A stretch of DNA of 64,000 nt from Candidatus Krumholzibacteriota bacterium (GTDB lineage Bacteria > Krumholzibacteriota > Krumholzibacteriia > LZORAL124-64-63), in contig JAKLEB010000001.1 of assembly GCA_022711765.1 (NCBI GenBank), positions 1,098,694 to 1,162,693 of the forward strand. The letters run 5' to 3'. The notes below the pieces were generated by a model that saw only the letters and a list, made by a program, of their open reading frames with translations, ran no database searches and had not been told where the DNA came from. Made by a program: the position numbers and the translations under genes. This document shows positions 16,763-28,025 of this stretch, in pieces (position 1 is the stretch's first letter; every line of letters begins with the position of its first letter).

Positions 16763-17098
16763 TCAGACCAGTTCCACCAGCAGGGCCCCCTTGGCCACCG
16801 TCTGACCCTCGGTGACGGCGACGCGCGCCACCTTGCCCTCCCAGGGAGACTGGACCTCGTTGCGCATCTTCATCGCCTCGAGCACGACCACGCCGTCGCC
16901 GCGCCGCAGGCGCTCGCCCGGCCGCACGAGCACGCGGACGACGAGGCCGGGGATCTCCGTGGTGATCCGGCTGCGGTCGATCGGCCGCCAGGGCCGGCGC
17001 TCGCGGAACTTGCGCGTGAGCCGGGTCTCGTACTCGGTGCCGTCGATGTGCAGGGGCACACTCGGCTGATCCGGAGGCGGGACGGGGACGTCGGCCAT
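16763..17098 (-). CDS. Biotin carboxyl carrier protein
   Basis: A 111-residue carrier that holds covalently bound biotin and shuttles a carboxyl group. The biotinylation motif EAMKM has Lys77, inside a typical biotinyl/lipoyl barrel (ITTEIPGLVVRVLVRPGERL; GKVARVAVTEGQTVAKGALLVEL). The 40-residue N-terminal part is Pro- and Arg-rich. It is 23 bp downstream of the carboxyltransferase gene and surely forms a complex with it. The composition matches the small carriers of methylmalonyl-CoA or propionyl-CoA carboxylase systems. Confidence 0.93.
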   Translation of the reverse strand: MADVPVPPPDQPSVPLHIDGTEYETRLTRKFRERRPWRPIDRSRITTEIPGLVVRVLVRPGERLRRGDGVVVLEAMKMRNEVQSPWEGKVARVAVTEGQTVAKGALLVELV

Positions 17099-17121
17099 GG
17101 CCTCTCCTCGCAGTCAGGAGT

Positions 17122-18666
<1,545 letters not shown>

Positions 18667-18781
18667 GGTCGGGACCTCCCATGGTCGGCGCCGGTCAAAG
18701 ACGAAAACGACCGGACTTGCGCCCGGACCGCCTGTGAACCGCTTAACCGCCTGTCAACCTTGCCCTACCGGGCGCCGGCCG

Positions 18782-21298
18782 TCAAGTCATTCTGCGCGAG
18801 ATCTCCTCTCGCGCCAGTGGGTGATCGAAATGATAGCCCTGGACGAGCGGACACTCGAGGGTTCGCAGGACCTCGGTCTGCGCCGCCGTCTCCACGCCCT
18901 CGGCCACGATCTCGATGCCCAGGCTGCGGCCGAGGGTGATGATCGAGGCCGCGATCGCGGCGTCGCGGCGGTCGCGATCGATGTCGCGGATGAATTCCCG
19001 GGCGATCTTGAGCCGGCTCACGGGCAGGTTCCGCAGGTTGACCAGGGACGAATAGCCGGTGCCGAAGTCGTCGATCGCCAGGCTCACGCCGTCCTGCCGC
19101 AGCGCCTCGACCGTGGCGACGGCGACGGCCTGATCCTGCATCAGGACGCTCTCGGTGATCTCCAGCTCCAGGTGACGCGCCGGCAGGTCGGCCTCGGCGA
19201 GGATCCGGCGGACCAGATCCACGAGCCCAGCCTCGGCGAATTGCCGCCCCGACAGGTTCACGGCGACCCGGAGGTCCGGATACCCGGCGGCGAGCCACTC
19301 CTTCACCTGGGCGCACGCCGTGCGCAGGACCCACTCGCCGATCGCGTGGATCATGCCGGTCTCCTCGGCGAGCGGGACGAACCGCTGCGGCAGGACCGTC
19401 CCCTGCTCCGGATGCCGCCACCGCAGCAACGCCTCGACGCCCACGAGCCGGCCGGTCGCGAGCTCGTATTGCGGCTGGTACACGAGCCGGAATTCGCGAC
19501 GCTCCAGCGCCTGGCGCAGCCCCGCCTCGAGCTTCATGCGTTCGCTGGCGCGGCGGTGCATGTCCTCGCTGAAGAACTGGTACCGATTGCGGCCGCGGGT
19601 CTTCGCCGAGTACATCGCCATGTCCGCGTGCTTGAGCAGGGTGCTCACCGTGTCGCCGTCGTCCGGATAGAACGCGATGCCGATCGACGGCGACGTGTAG
19701 ACCTCGTGGCCGTCCAGGTCGAAGGGCTGCGCCAGCTGTTCCTGGATCTTGCGGGCCACCATGACCGCGTCGCGATCGGCGGTGACCACGGGCAAGAGCA
19801 GGACGAACTCGTCGCCGCCGAGGCGGCTCAGGGTATCGCCCTGGCGGATGCAGGCCGACAGCCGCTCGGCGATCCCTTGCAGCAGCAGGTCGCCCTTGTC
19901 GTGGCCGAGCGAATCGTTGACGTCCTTGAAGTTGTCGAGATCGCAGAAGAGCAGGGCCGACCGCCGCGCGTTGCGCTTCGCGGAGGCCAGCGTGCGCCGC
20001 AGCTGCTCGAGGAAGAACGCGCGGTTCGGCAGCTTCGTGAGCGCGTCGTAGTAGGCGATGCGCCGGACCTCCTCCTCGGTGCGCTTGCGCTCGGAGATGT
20101 CGGTGACCGAGCCGACGTAGCCGCTCAGCTGCTGGTGGTCGTCGAACGACGGCTCGGCCTGGACGAAGACCCAGGTCGTGAGGCCGCGCGGGCGGCGGAA
20201 GCGGCATTCGGACCGGAAGATCTGGCCCTCCGTCACCGACTGCTGCCAGTTCCGGGCGACCGTCTCCTGGTCGTCCGGATGCAAGGCGCTCAGCCAGCCC
20301 TCGTCCGCGGCCTGGGCGGTCGTCAAGCCGGTGATCTCGCGCCAGCGGCGATTGACATACCGGCAGCGGCTGTTGCGGTCGCAGCGGAAGATGCCGACCG
20401 GCGACGACTCGGCCATGATCTGGTACCGCCGCTCGCTCTCGCGCAGGGCGTCCTCGGCGAGCCGGCGGTCGGTGACGTCGTGGACGGTGGAGATCATGAG
20501 ACCCTGCTCGGGCAGCGGCGTGTTCACCGCATTGATGATCCGCAGCGCGCCGTCCCGGCCGCGCACCCGGATGTCGTCCCACTGCATGCGCTTGAGACCG
20601 CCCTCGCCGAGGTCGCGCACGAGGCGGCGCTGGAATTCGCGGCGCTGGTCCGGGTCCGGGCAGAGGCGGTCGAGGAATCCCGCGAGGTCGCCGGCGCCCG
20701 GCTGCGTCCAGGGTCCGTAGATCTCCTGGAACCGCGAGTTGACGAAGCCGACGGAGGACATGTCCAGCGAGTTGATCGCGAGGCCGATCGGCAGGTTCTC
20801 GAGGATCGCCTCGATGAGGGCGTTGCGGCGGCGCAGCTCGGCTTGCAGGGCGCCATCGGACAGGTCGGCGGGCAGCAGGAATCCCACCAGGCCGCGGACG
20901 TCGCCGGCCGGCGAGCGGAAGGTCGCGCCACGGCAGGAGAACGGCACGATGCCGCGCTCCGGCAGCGCGAGCTCGAATTGCCGCCACGCGGTCTGATCGC
21001 CGTGTTCGAGCTGGGCGAGCAGGCCGTGCAGCGAGGCCCGCTCCGCGTCCGCGAGGCCGGGCAGCGGCTGGCCGCGCAGCTCGGCGGCCGGACGGCCCAG
21101 CAGCCGGCCCAGCTCCCCGTTCGCGAGGAGCACCCGGCCGTCCCGGTCGAGGGCCAGCACGCCGAGCGGGATCTGCTCGACGACTGTCGACACCAGATCG
21201 GTACCCTCGTTTTGCTCTTCACGCCGGAGTCTGGGATCCAAGGTCAAGGACCTCCATGGCGGCAGCTCGCGGTCATCGGTAACTGCAGAGAGTACCAT
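18782..21298 (-). CDS. PAS-GGDEF-EAL cyclic-di-GMP signalling protein
   Basis: An 838-residue soluble regulator with three PAS-like sensor modules (VVEQIPLGVLALDRDG; AILENLPIGLAINSLD; MAESSPVGIFRCDRN), a diguanylate cyclase domain with intact RLGGDEF active site and NSLGHDKGD, and a C-terminal EAL phosphodiesterase domain. The EAL domain keeps GVEALLRW, NLSGRQF, EITES, IDDFGTGYSSL, AEGVE and QGYHF; in the usual LKID motif the Asp is Ala (LKIARE). No membrane segment is visible, so sensing is cytoplasmic. The start is uncertain: the ATG at 21298 lacks a good ribosome-binding site, and an in-frame start at 21370 would run into the beta-helix tail remnant on the other strand. Confidence 0.92.
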   Translation of the reverse strand: MVLSAVTDDRELPPWRSLTLDPRLRREEQNEGTDLVSTVVEQIPLGVLALDRDGRVLLANGELGRLLGRPAAELRGQPLPGLADAERASLHGLLAQLEHGDQTAWRQFELALPERGIVPFSCRGATFRSPAGDVRGLVGFLLPADLSDGALQAELRRRNALIEAILENLPIGLAINSLDMSSVGFVNSRFQEIYGPWTQPGAGDLAGFLDRLCPDPDQRREFQRRLVRDLGEGGLKRMQWDDIRVRGRDGALRIINAVNTPLPEQGLMISTVHDVTDRRLAEDALRESERRYQIMAESSPVGIFRCDRNSRCRYVNRRWREITGLTTAQAADEGWLSALHPDDQETVARNWQQSVTEGQIFRSECRFRRPRGLTTWVFVQAEPSFDDHQQLSGYVGSVTDISERKRTEEEVRRIAYYDALTKLPNRAFFLEQLRRTLASAKRNARRSALLFCDLDNFKDVNDSLGHDKGDLLLQGIAERLSACIRQGDTLSRLGGDEFVLLLPVVTADRDAVMVARKIQEQLAQPFDLDGHEVYTSPSIGIAFYPDDGDTVSTLLKHADMAMYSAKTRGRNRYQFFSEDMHRRASERMKLEAGLRQALERREFRLVYQPQYELATGRLVGVEALLRWRHPEQGTVLPQRFVPLAEETGMIHAIGEWVLRTACAQVKEWLAAGYPDLRVAVNLSGRQFAEAGLVDLVRRILAEADLPARHLELEITESVLMQDQAVAVATVEALRQDGVSLAIDDFGTGYSSLVNLRNLPVSRLKIAREFIRDIDRDRRDAAIAASIITLGRSLGIEIVAEGVETAAQTEVLRTLECPLVQGYHFDHPLAREEISRRMT

Positions 21299-21390
21299 AC
21301 TCGCAACGAAATCGTTCCGCACATCCGGTTCGGCGGCGGCGGGCGCGAGGCACGGCGGGATGGCCATCAAGGTCGACGTCGCCGACGCCC

Positions 21391-21453
21391 ACGCGCTGGC
21401 CGGTGCCGGTCGAGGCCAAGAGCTGGAGCGAGGTCAAGGACCTGTTCCGGTGA
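21391..21453 (+). pseudogene. Orphan C-terminal tail of a beta-helix-type secreted protein
   Basis: The plus strand reads TRWPVPVEAKSWSEVKDLFR then stop (21451-21453). This matches the end of the secreted protein at 240-1421 (PMPVESYTWSEVKALFR) position by position, yet nothing upstream in any frame resembles a beta-helix protein. It is best read as the 3' scar of a deleted or rearranged gene. The surrounding gap 21299-21517 otherwise holds only the upstream region of the GGDEF-EAL gene. Confidence 0.5.
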
Positions 21454-21517
21454 CGCCTCCCGGCCAGGGGCGCTCCCGGTCAATGACCGCGTTGGACCGG
21501 CCGATCCGCGGCTGCAG

Positions 21518-24500
21518 CTACCGCCCCGCCGACGCCCGCCGCGGCGCCGGCGCGGGCTCGCGGCGGACCGCGGCCGCCGCCGCGCGCATCAGCTCGACGG
21601 CCTTCGCGAGCTGCGGATCCACGTTCGCGAGCACCTCCGGCGGCCCGAGCGGCACCAGGTGGTCCGGCACGCAGCCGCCGTGCTCCTGGTTCGTGTCGTT
21701 GCGGCCGGGCTCGCGCGCGTCGCCCCAGACGTACCAGCCGCGGAACGGCAGCCGCACGTGGGCGCCGTCGAGCGTCGTCCAGCCGCCGGTCGAGATCACG
21801 TTGCCGCCGGTGGTCTGGCCCACGACCGGGCCGCGGCCGATGGTCTTGACGGCGTGGCTGAAGATCTCGGCGTTCGAGTAGCTGGACTCGTCGCAGACGA
21901 CCGCGATCGGCTTGTTCCAGCGCTGCAGCGGCAGCCGCTCGGAGTCCGGATAGCCGGCCTCGCCCCCGCGCGGGATCGTGTACGCGTGCACCGGCTGGGT
22001 GAGCATGGTGAGCAGCAGGTCGGTGGTCCAGCCGCCGCCGTTCCAGCGCACGTCGATCACGAGGGCGTCCTTGCCGCTCGCCGCGGCGTACAGATCGCGC
22101 TCGAACAGCTCGACCTCGCGCTGGCCCATCCCCTGGATGTGGATGTAGCCGACCGTGCCGTCCGACATCTCCTCCACCTTGGCGCGATTGGCCTTGACGT
22201 CGGCCTCGTAGATGGCCTGGCGGAGCTGGCCCCAGGCGACCGGCCGCAGGGTGACCTCGCGCTCCTCGTCGCCGCGCCGGTAGGCGACCCGCACCGGATC
22301 GCCGCCCGCGGCCACGATCGGCGCATAGAGGTTCGCCGTACGCCCCACCGGCGTGCCGTCCACGCGCAGCAGCACGTCACCCGCCGCGAGGCCGACCTCG
22401 GCGAGATCGGCGGGTCCGCCCGGAACCACCCGGGAGATCCGCAGGTCTTCGCCTTCGTGGCCGGGATCGAGCTCGACGCCGAGCCAGGCGGCGGCGCCGC
22501 GCTCCCCGCGTCCGCCCGGGTAGTAGCCCATGTGGGATGCATTGAGGCTGCGCAGCATGATGTTCATGACGTCGGCGAAGTCGGCGTCGTGGTCCACGCC
22601 CGCCGCGAGCCGCAGCGCCTTCGCGCGCTGGGCCGGCCAGTCAATGCCGTGCAGCTCGGGATCGTAGAAGCCGTCCCGCAGGCGGCGCCAGGCCTCCTCG
22701 ACGACCTGTCGGCGCTGCCCATCGCGGTCGGTGGTCAGGCGGGCCCGGAACGAGACCGTCTTGACCTCGCCGCCCTCGAGCGGCACGCGCGCCGGCCGGC
22801 CCTCCTTGAGCAGCCAGACCGTCTCGCCGTCGTCCGCGAGGAGCGCCGCGCGATCGCCGGCGCCGCCCTTGGTGAGCGCCTGCCGGTCCTCGCCGAAGCG
22901 GTCGACCGTGTAGAGGTCGCGCTGTTCGCCGATCTCGGCGCTGAACACGATGCGGTCGCCCTGGGGGTGGCTCGCGATCGCGCGCTCGTCACCCGGCAGA
23001 TCGGTGAGGCGGCGGATGCGGAGGTGGATGTCCTCGAGGTCGATGCGGATCGGCTCGACCTTGCGGGCCTCCTTCCGTTCGTCCCGGTCGCGGTCGTCAT
23101 CGTCAGGATCGCGCTTGCCGCGCCCTTTCTTGCCGGCGGCCTTCTCCTTGCCGTCGTCGCGCGTCTTCTCCCAGATCTGCCACTCCTCCTTCGACCGCTC
23201 GTGGTCGGCGCGCGTCAGGTAGCAGAAGACGACGTCGTCCTGGTTGCCGTAGCGGCGGCTCGTCCAGGCGAGCAGGGATCCCGACTCGTTCCAGACGGGA
23301 CCCGAGTCGACGTCGGGATGCTGGCTCACGTTGACCGCCCGGCCGCCCGCGGCGGGCACCAGCCAGACGTCGGTGTTGAAATCCGGTCCGCCCGCCGCCG
23401 CGTAGGCGAGCCAGCGGCTGTCCGGCGACCAGGCGAACTCGGGATCGTCCCAGCCCTCGTAGACGACCGTGCGGCCGCCGCCGTCGGCGTCGATCACCGC
23501 GAGGGTGCCCGGGCCGTGGCGGTACGCGATCCGCTCGCCGTCGGGCGACCACACCGGTCGCGAGCAGACCACGCCCGGCGGGGTGAGCCACACGATGCGC
23601 AGCCGGCGCGCGGTGCGCAGGAGCGCGGACTCGGGATCGTCGCTCACGAGCAGGCCGATCCGGTCGTACGGCACGTCGCCGTCCCGCTCGCGGTCGCTCA
23701 CGAAGACCAGCGTGTCGGCGGAGCCGGGCCGGAACGCGACGTGCCGCTCGCGCCACGGGGACGGCACCGCCACGGCGGCGCGGCCCTCGATCTGGCGGTT
23801 CACGAGCACGATCTCGCCGCGCACGACCATGGCGATCTCGTCGCCGCCGTCGGCGATCGCGAGCTCGTCGGCGTCCGCGGTCACGTCGGTCTGGACGGCC
23901 GGCTTCGCGATCTCGTCCGCCGCGACCTCGATCGCGAGAGCGCGCAGCTCTCCCGTCGCCGTCTCGAGGATGAAGAGGCCGTCGTCCGCCTCGCACACGA
24001 TGCGCGACCCGTCGCGGCTCGCGCGCGCGTTGCGCACCCCCTCCTCGCGGAAATCGGTCAGCCGGCGGCGGCTCGCGCCGTCGGCGTCCCTGCGCCAGAG
24101 GTTGAACGCGCCGGTCTCGTCGTCCTCGGCGCGCCAGTAGATCGAGCCGTCGGGGCCCCACATCGGATCGGTGTCGTAGCCGGCGCCGTCCGTCACGCGG
24201 ACCGGCGCGCGGCCGGGCTCGTAGAGCCAGAGGTCCGCCTGGTAGGTGCCGCGATAGCCGACCCGGCCGAAGGTCCGGTCCCCGACCGCGAGCAGCAGGC
24301 GGCCGTCCGGATGGACCGCGACCTCGTCGGCGAACAGGTCGCACAGCCGCAGCGGCGTGCCGCCTCCCACCGGGACCCGCTGGATCTGGGCGCGGACCGG
24401 ATAGCGCCAGGGCCGCGCGGAGGCGAAGTAGACCTCCCGGCCGTCGGCGCTGAAATCCTGCGGCAGGTCCGCCGAGGGAGCGAAGGTCAGCCGCTCCGGC

Positions 24501-24799
24501 CGGCCGCCGGCGGCCGGCATGACGTAGACGTCGGCGTCGCCTTCGCGGTCCGACGCGAACGCGAGGCGCGCGCCGTCCGGCGAGAACACCGGCTCCTGAT
24601 CGTAGGCCGGGTTGGCCGTGAGCCGCTCGGCGCGCCCCCCGGCCGCCGGCACGCGCCAGAGGTCGCCCTGGCAGGTGAAGACCACGGTCTGGCCGTCCGG
24701 CGAGATCGCCGGCCGCCGCGGGAAGAAGGCGGACTCGGCGGTCGCGGTCGCCGCGACGGCCAGCCCCAGGACGATCGCAAACAGGCTGCGCAAGGGCAT
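21518..24799 (-). CDS. Tricorn-like S41 peptidase with beta-propeller and PDZ domains
   Basis: A 1093-residue exported peptidase. The signal peptide (LFAIVLGLAVAATATAES) is followed by a long beta-propeller region of PD40 repeats (ISPDGQTVVFTCQGDLW; FSPDGARLAFASDREGD; WSPDSRWLAYAA), a charged Lys/Glu/Asp linker near 560-590, a second propeller part, then the C-terminal Tricorn core: LRSLNASHMGYYPGG with the candidate catalytic His, a PDZ domain (ISRVVPGGPADLAEVGLAAGD) and the S41 domain with CDESSYSNAEIF (nucleophile Ser region) and GQTTGG. Tricorn is cytosolic in archaea; bacterial homologues like this one are secreted and probably degrade oligopeptides in the periplasm. Confidence 0.93.
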   Translation of the reverse strand: MPLRSLFAIVLGLAVAATATAESAFFPRRPAISPDGQTVVFTCQGDLWRVPAAGGRAERLTANPAYDQEPVFSPDGARLAFASDREGDADVYVMPAAGGRPERLTFAPSADLPQDFSADGREVYFASARPWRYPVRAQIQRVPVGGGTPLRLCDLFADEVAVHPDGRLLLAVGDRTFGRVGYRGTYQADLWLYEPGRAPVRVTDGAGYDTDPMWGPDGSIYWRAEDDETGAFNLWRRDADGASRRRLTDFREEGVRNARASRDGSRIVCEADDGLFILETATGELRALAIEVAADEIAKPAVQTDVTADADELAIADGGDEIAMVVRGEIVLVNRQIEGRAAVAVPSPWRERHVAFRPGSADTLVFVSDRERDGDVPYDRIGLLVSDDPESALLRTARRLRIVWLTPPGVVCSRPVWSPDGERIAYRHGPGTLAVIDADGGGRTVVYEGWDDPEFAWSPDSRWLAYAAAGGPDFNTDVWLVPAAGGRAVNVSQHPDVDSGPVWNESGSLLAWTSRRYGNQDDVVFCYLTRADHERSKEEWQIWEKTRDDGKEKAAGKKGRGKRDPDDDDRDRDERKEARKVEPIRIDLEDIHLRIRRLTDLPGDERAIASHPQGDRIVFSAEIGEQRDLYTVDRFGEDRQALTKGGAGDRAALLADDGETVWLLKEGRPARVPLEGGEVKTVSFRARLTTDRDGQRRQVVEEAWRRLRDGFYDPELHGIDWPAQRAKALRLAAGVDHDADFADVMNIMLRSLNASHMGYYPGGRGERGAAAWLGVELDPGHEGEDLRISRVVPGGPADLAEVGLAAGDVLLRVDGTPVGRTANLYAPIVAAGGDPVRVAYRRGDEEREVTLRPVAWGQLRQAIYEADVKANRAKVEEMSDGTVGYIHIQGMGQREVELFERDLYAAASGKDALVIDVRWNGGGWTTDLLLTMLTQPVHAYTIPRGGEAGYPDSERLPLQRWNKPIAVVCDESSYSNAEIFSHAVKTIGRGPVVGQTTGGNVISTGGWTTLDGAHVRLPFRGWYVWGDAREPGRNDTNQEHGGCVPDHLVPLGPPEVLANVDPQLAKAVELMRAAAAAVRREPAPAPRRASAGR

Positions 24800-24839
24800 G
24801 GACTCTCCTCGGGTTCCCCCGGTCGCGCCCGGCGGGGCC

Positions 24840-27107
24840 TCAGCGCTTCTGCCGGATCAGGTTCAGCGCGGAGCCCGCCCACAACCAGCCGATCTGCTCG
24901 GCGGTCAGGGAGTGCCGCAGGACGACCTCGTCGGTCCCGCCGCCGGCGTGGCGCAGCACGAGCGAGACCGTGCTGCCGGGCGCGAGATTGGCCAGACCTT
25001 CGAGGTCCAGGGTGTCGGTTTCCTGGACCGTATCGTAGTCGGCGGGATCGGCGAAGACCAGCGGCAGGATGCCCTGCTTCTTGAGATTCGTCTCGTGGAT
25101 GCGGGCGAAGCTGCGCACGATCACCGCCGCGCAGCCCAGGTGGCGCGGGCTCATCGCGGCGTGCTCGCGGCTCGAGCCCTCGCCGTAGTTCTCGTCGCCC
25201 ACGATGACCCAGCGGCGGCCGGCGGCCTTGAGCGCGCGCGCGACGGCGGGCACGCGCCCCGGCTTGCCGTCGAGCGGGTTGCGGGTGGTGCCCGCGTCGC
25301 CGCCGAACGCGTTGACGCCGCCGAGCAGGAGGTTGTCGCTGATGCGGTCGAGGTGGCCACGGAACCTCAGCCAGGGACCGGCCTGGGAGATGTGGTCCGT
25401 CGTGCACTTGCCCTTGACCTTGATCAGGAGGTCGAGCCCGCGGAAGTCCGAATCCCGCCAGGGCGCGAAGGGCTCGAGCAGGGCGAGGCGCCCGCTGCCG
25501 GGCTCCACGCGGACCGCGAGCCGCCGGCGATCGGCGGGCGGCGCCTGGTAGCCGGCGTCGGCGAACACGAAGCCGTCCGGCGGCAGGTCGTCCGCGGGCG
25601 CGGGCGGGGTCAGCCGGACCGGGCGACCGTCCGCGCCCGGCAGCGCGTCGACGAGCGGGTTGAAGTCCAGGCGGCCGGCGAGACCGTAGGCCAGCACGAT
25701 CTCCGGGCTGCCCATGAACGCGTTGGTCTCGGGGTTGCCGTCGTTGCGGCGCCGGAAATTGCGGTTGAACGACGTGACGATGCTGTTGCGCTCGCCATCC
25801 TGGATGTCGTCGCGCTTCCACTGGCCGATGCACGGGCCGCAGGCGTTGGTCAGCACGGTCGCGCCCAGCTCCTCGAGCACGGCGAGCTGGCCGTCGCGCT
25901 TGATCGTCTCGTAGATCTGGTCCGAGCCCGGCGACACCCAGAGCGGCGCCCTCATCCGCAGACCGTGGGCGAGCGCCTGCCGCGCCACGTCGACCGCGCG
26001 GTTGATGTCCTCGTAGCTGCTGTTGGTGCACGAGCCGATGAGCGCGGCCTTCAGCTCGACCGGGAACTCCTCGCGCTCGCAGGCCTCGCGCATCTCGCTG
26101 ACCGGACGCAGGACGTCCGGGCTGTGCGGGCCGACGAGGTGCGGCTCGAGCGTCGAGAGGTCGATCGTGACCAGCCGATCGAAGAACCGCTCGCAGTCGG
26201 CCTCGACCTCGGGGTCCGCGCGCAGGAGGTCCAGGTTGGCGGCGGCCAGGTCGGCGAGCTCGCCGCGGCGCGTGGCCCGCAGGTAGTCCTGCATGCGCCG
26301 GTCGCAGGGGAAGATGCTGGTCGTGGCGCCCAGCTCGGCGCCCATGTTGGTGATCGTGGCCTTGCCGGTGCAGCTGATCGCCTCGCAGCCGGGGCCGAAG
26401 TACTCGATCACGTGGTTCGTGCCGCCCTTGGTGGTCAGGAGGCCGCAGAGCTTGAGGATCACGTCCTTCGGCGCGGTCCAGCCGCTGGGGGCGCCGACCA
26501 GCCGCACGCCGATCACCAGAGGATGCAGCACCTCCCAGGGCATGCCGACCATCACGTCGACGGCGTCGGCCCCGCCCACGCCGCACGCGGCCATGCCCAG
26601 GCCGCCGGCGTTGGGCGTGTGGCTGTCCGTGCCGATCATCAGCCCGCCCGGGAACGCGTAGTTCTCCAGCACGACCTGGTGGATGATGCCGGAGCCGGGG
26701 CGCCAGAAACCCATGCCGTAGCGCGCCGACGCGCTGCTGAGGAACTCGAAGACCTCGCGATTGGCGTCCAGCGCCGCCGGCCTGTCCGCCGCGGCGCCGC
26801 GGTGAGCCAGGAGCAGGTGGTCGCAGTGGACCGTCGTGGGCACCGCGGTCTCCTCGCGCCCGGCCATCATGAACTGGAGGATCGCCATCTGGGCCGTCGC
26901 GTCCTGCATGGCCACGCGATCCGGCGCGAGCGCCAGGGTCGCCTTGCCGCGCTCGAGCAGCTGGCCGGTCGGGTCCACGAGGTGCCCGAAGAAGACCTTC
27001 TCGGTCAGGGTGAGCGGCCGGCCCATCCGGCGGCGAACGATCTCGAGGTTGCGGCGGCTGCGAGCGTAGGTGCGACGGACGAGATCCGGCGTGGTCGCGA
27101 TGTCCAT
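24840..27107 (-). CDS. acn: Aconitate hydratase
   Basis: Isomerises citrate to isocitrate through cis-aconitate in the TCA cycle using a [4Fe-4S] cluster. The 755-residue length and layout match the mitochondrial-type aconitase group. Cluster ligands are visible in the segments GSCTNSSYEDINRA and TNACGPCIGQWKR; GTDSHTPNAGGLGMAACGVGG and KCTTDHISQAGPWLRFRG are further family blocks, and SSREHAAMSPRHLG carries the substrate-binding Ser/Arg. ATG with AAGGAGA just upstream. Single gene between the Tricorn-like peptidase and a pseudouridine synthase; no other TCA gene is nearby. Confidence 0.96.
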   Translation of the reverse strand: MDIATTPDLVRRTYARSRRNLEIVRRRMGRPLTLTEKVFFGHLVDPTGQLLERGKATLALAPDRVAMQDATAQMAILQFMMAGREETAVPTTVHCDHLLLAHRGAAADRPAALDANREVFEFLSSASARYGMGFWRPGSGIIHQVVLENYAFPGGLMIGTDSHTPNAGGLGMAACGVGGADAVDVMVGMPWEVLHPLVIGVRLVGAPSGWTAPKDVILKLCGLLTTKGGTNHVIEYFGPGCEAISCTGKATITNMGAELGATTSIFPCDRRMQDYLRATRRGELADLAAANLDLLRADPEVEADCERFFDRLVTIDLSTLEPHLVGPHSPDVLRPVSEMREACEREEFPVELKAALIGSCTNSSYEDINRAVDVARQALAHGLRMRAPLWVSPGSDQIYETIKRDGQLAVLEELGATVLTNACGPCIGQWKRDDIQDGERNSIVTSFNRNFRRRNDGNPETNAFMGSPEIVLAYGLAGRLDFNPLVDALPGADGRPVRLTPPAPADDLPPDGFVFADAGYQAPPADRRRLAVRVEPGSGRLALLEPFAPWRDSDFRGLDLLIKVKGKCTTDHISQAGPWLRFRGHLDRISDNLLLGGVNAFGGDAGTTRNPLDGKPGRVPAVARALKAAGRRWVIVGDENYGEGSSREHAAMSPRHLGCAAVIVRSFARIHETNLKKQGILPLVFADPADYDTVQETDTLDLEGLANLAPGSTVSLVLRHAGGGTDEVVLRHSLTAEQIGWLWAGSALNLIRQKR

Positions 27108-27216
27108 GGCGTCTCCTTGACGACTGGTCCGGTGCGGTCAGTGCGCCAAGAATAAGCGAATTCAGCCGGTTCGCATCACGCGGGCCTTCCTCGCGCCGGC
27201 CGCGACCGGACGAGCG

Positions 27217-28014
27217 TCACGCGGCGCCGTCCGCCGGGATCCGCGCCAGGCGATGGATCTCGAGAGCCGTCAGATCCCGCCACTGTCCCGGCGCGAGCCC
27301 GTGCAACGTCACCGGACCGATCCCGGTCCGCGCGACCCAGAGCACCTCGTGGCGCAGGGCGGTCAGCACGGGGCGGATCTGCCGGTGGTGGCCGCCGCGC
27401 AGCACCAGCAGCAGAGAGGTCCGGTCGTTCGCGGCGGCGACGACGTCGACGCGCAGGGGCTTGAACGGCCCTTGCGACGGCAGGTTCATCCCGCCGCGCA
27501 GCACGTCGAGCTCCATCGGGGACATCGGCCCCGTCACCACGACTTCGTAACGCCGCTCGAGGTCCGGATTCTCGGCGACCCGTGTGTTCCACCACTGGTC
27601 GTTCGAGAAGAGCAGCAGGCCCCGGGCCCGGGCGTCGAGCCGGCCCGCGGGCTCGAGGCCGACCGCGGAAGCCGGCAGATAGTCGAAGACCGAACGGCAG
27701 CCCCGGCTCGCCTGGCACTCCGTGCCCGGCGGCTTGAACAGGATCAGGTAGCGGCGTTGCGCCTCCCGCAAGACTTCGCCGTCGAGCCGGATCTCGTCGC
27801 CGGGCTCCACCGCGAGGGCGGGGTCGCGCACGACGAGACCGTTCACGGTCAGCCGCCCGGCGCGCACGAGAGCCTCCGTGCGGGGACGCGCGCCGAAGCC
27901 CGCCTTCGCCAGGATCCGCGCCAGACCTTCGGGGCGCGGCGGGCACCAGGCGCCGTCGGGACGGCGGTACTCGGCAAGCCGCGGGTTCGCGGCCGGGCGC
28001 CGGCGATCGGACAC
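27217..28014 (-). CDS. RsuA/RluB-family pseudouridine synthase
   Basis: Converts a specific uridine of rRNA to pseudouridine. An N-terminal S4 RNA-binding domain (LARILAKAGFGARPRTEALVRAG; VNGLVVRDPALAVEPGDEI) precedes the catalytic domain with EPAGRLDARARGLLLFSND, where Asp is the nucleophile, and GGHHRQIRPVLTAL and RTGIGPVTL near the end. The GTG start at 28014 has AGGGG eight bases upstream. The chain of 265 residues is standard for the family. It follows the DUF503 gene by 11 bp, so the two are co-transcribed; both are linked to ribosome maturation in other bacteria. Confidence 0.92.
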   Translation of the reverse strand: MSDRRRPAANPRLAEYRRPDGAWCPPRPEGLARILAKAGFGARPRTEALVRAGRLTVNGLVVRDPALAVEPGDEIRLDGEVLREAQRRYLILFKPPGTECQASRGCRSVFDYLPASAVGLEPAGRLDARARGLLLFSNDQWWNTRVAENPDLERRYEVVVTGPMSPMELDVLRGGMNLPSQGPFKPLRVDVVAAANDRTSLLLVLRGGHHRQIRPVLTALRHEVLWVARTGIGPVTLHGLAPGQWRDLTALEIHRLARIPADGAA

Positions 28015-28025
28015 GGCGACAACCC

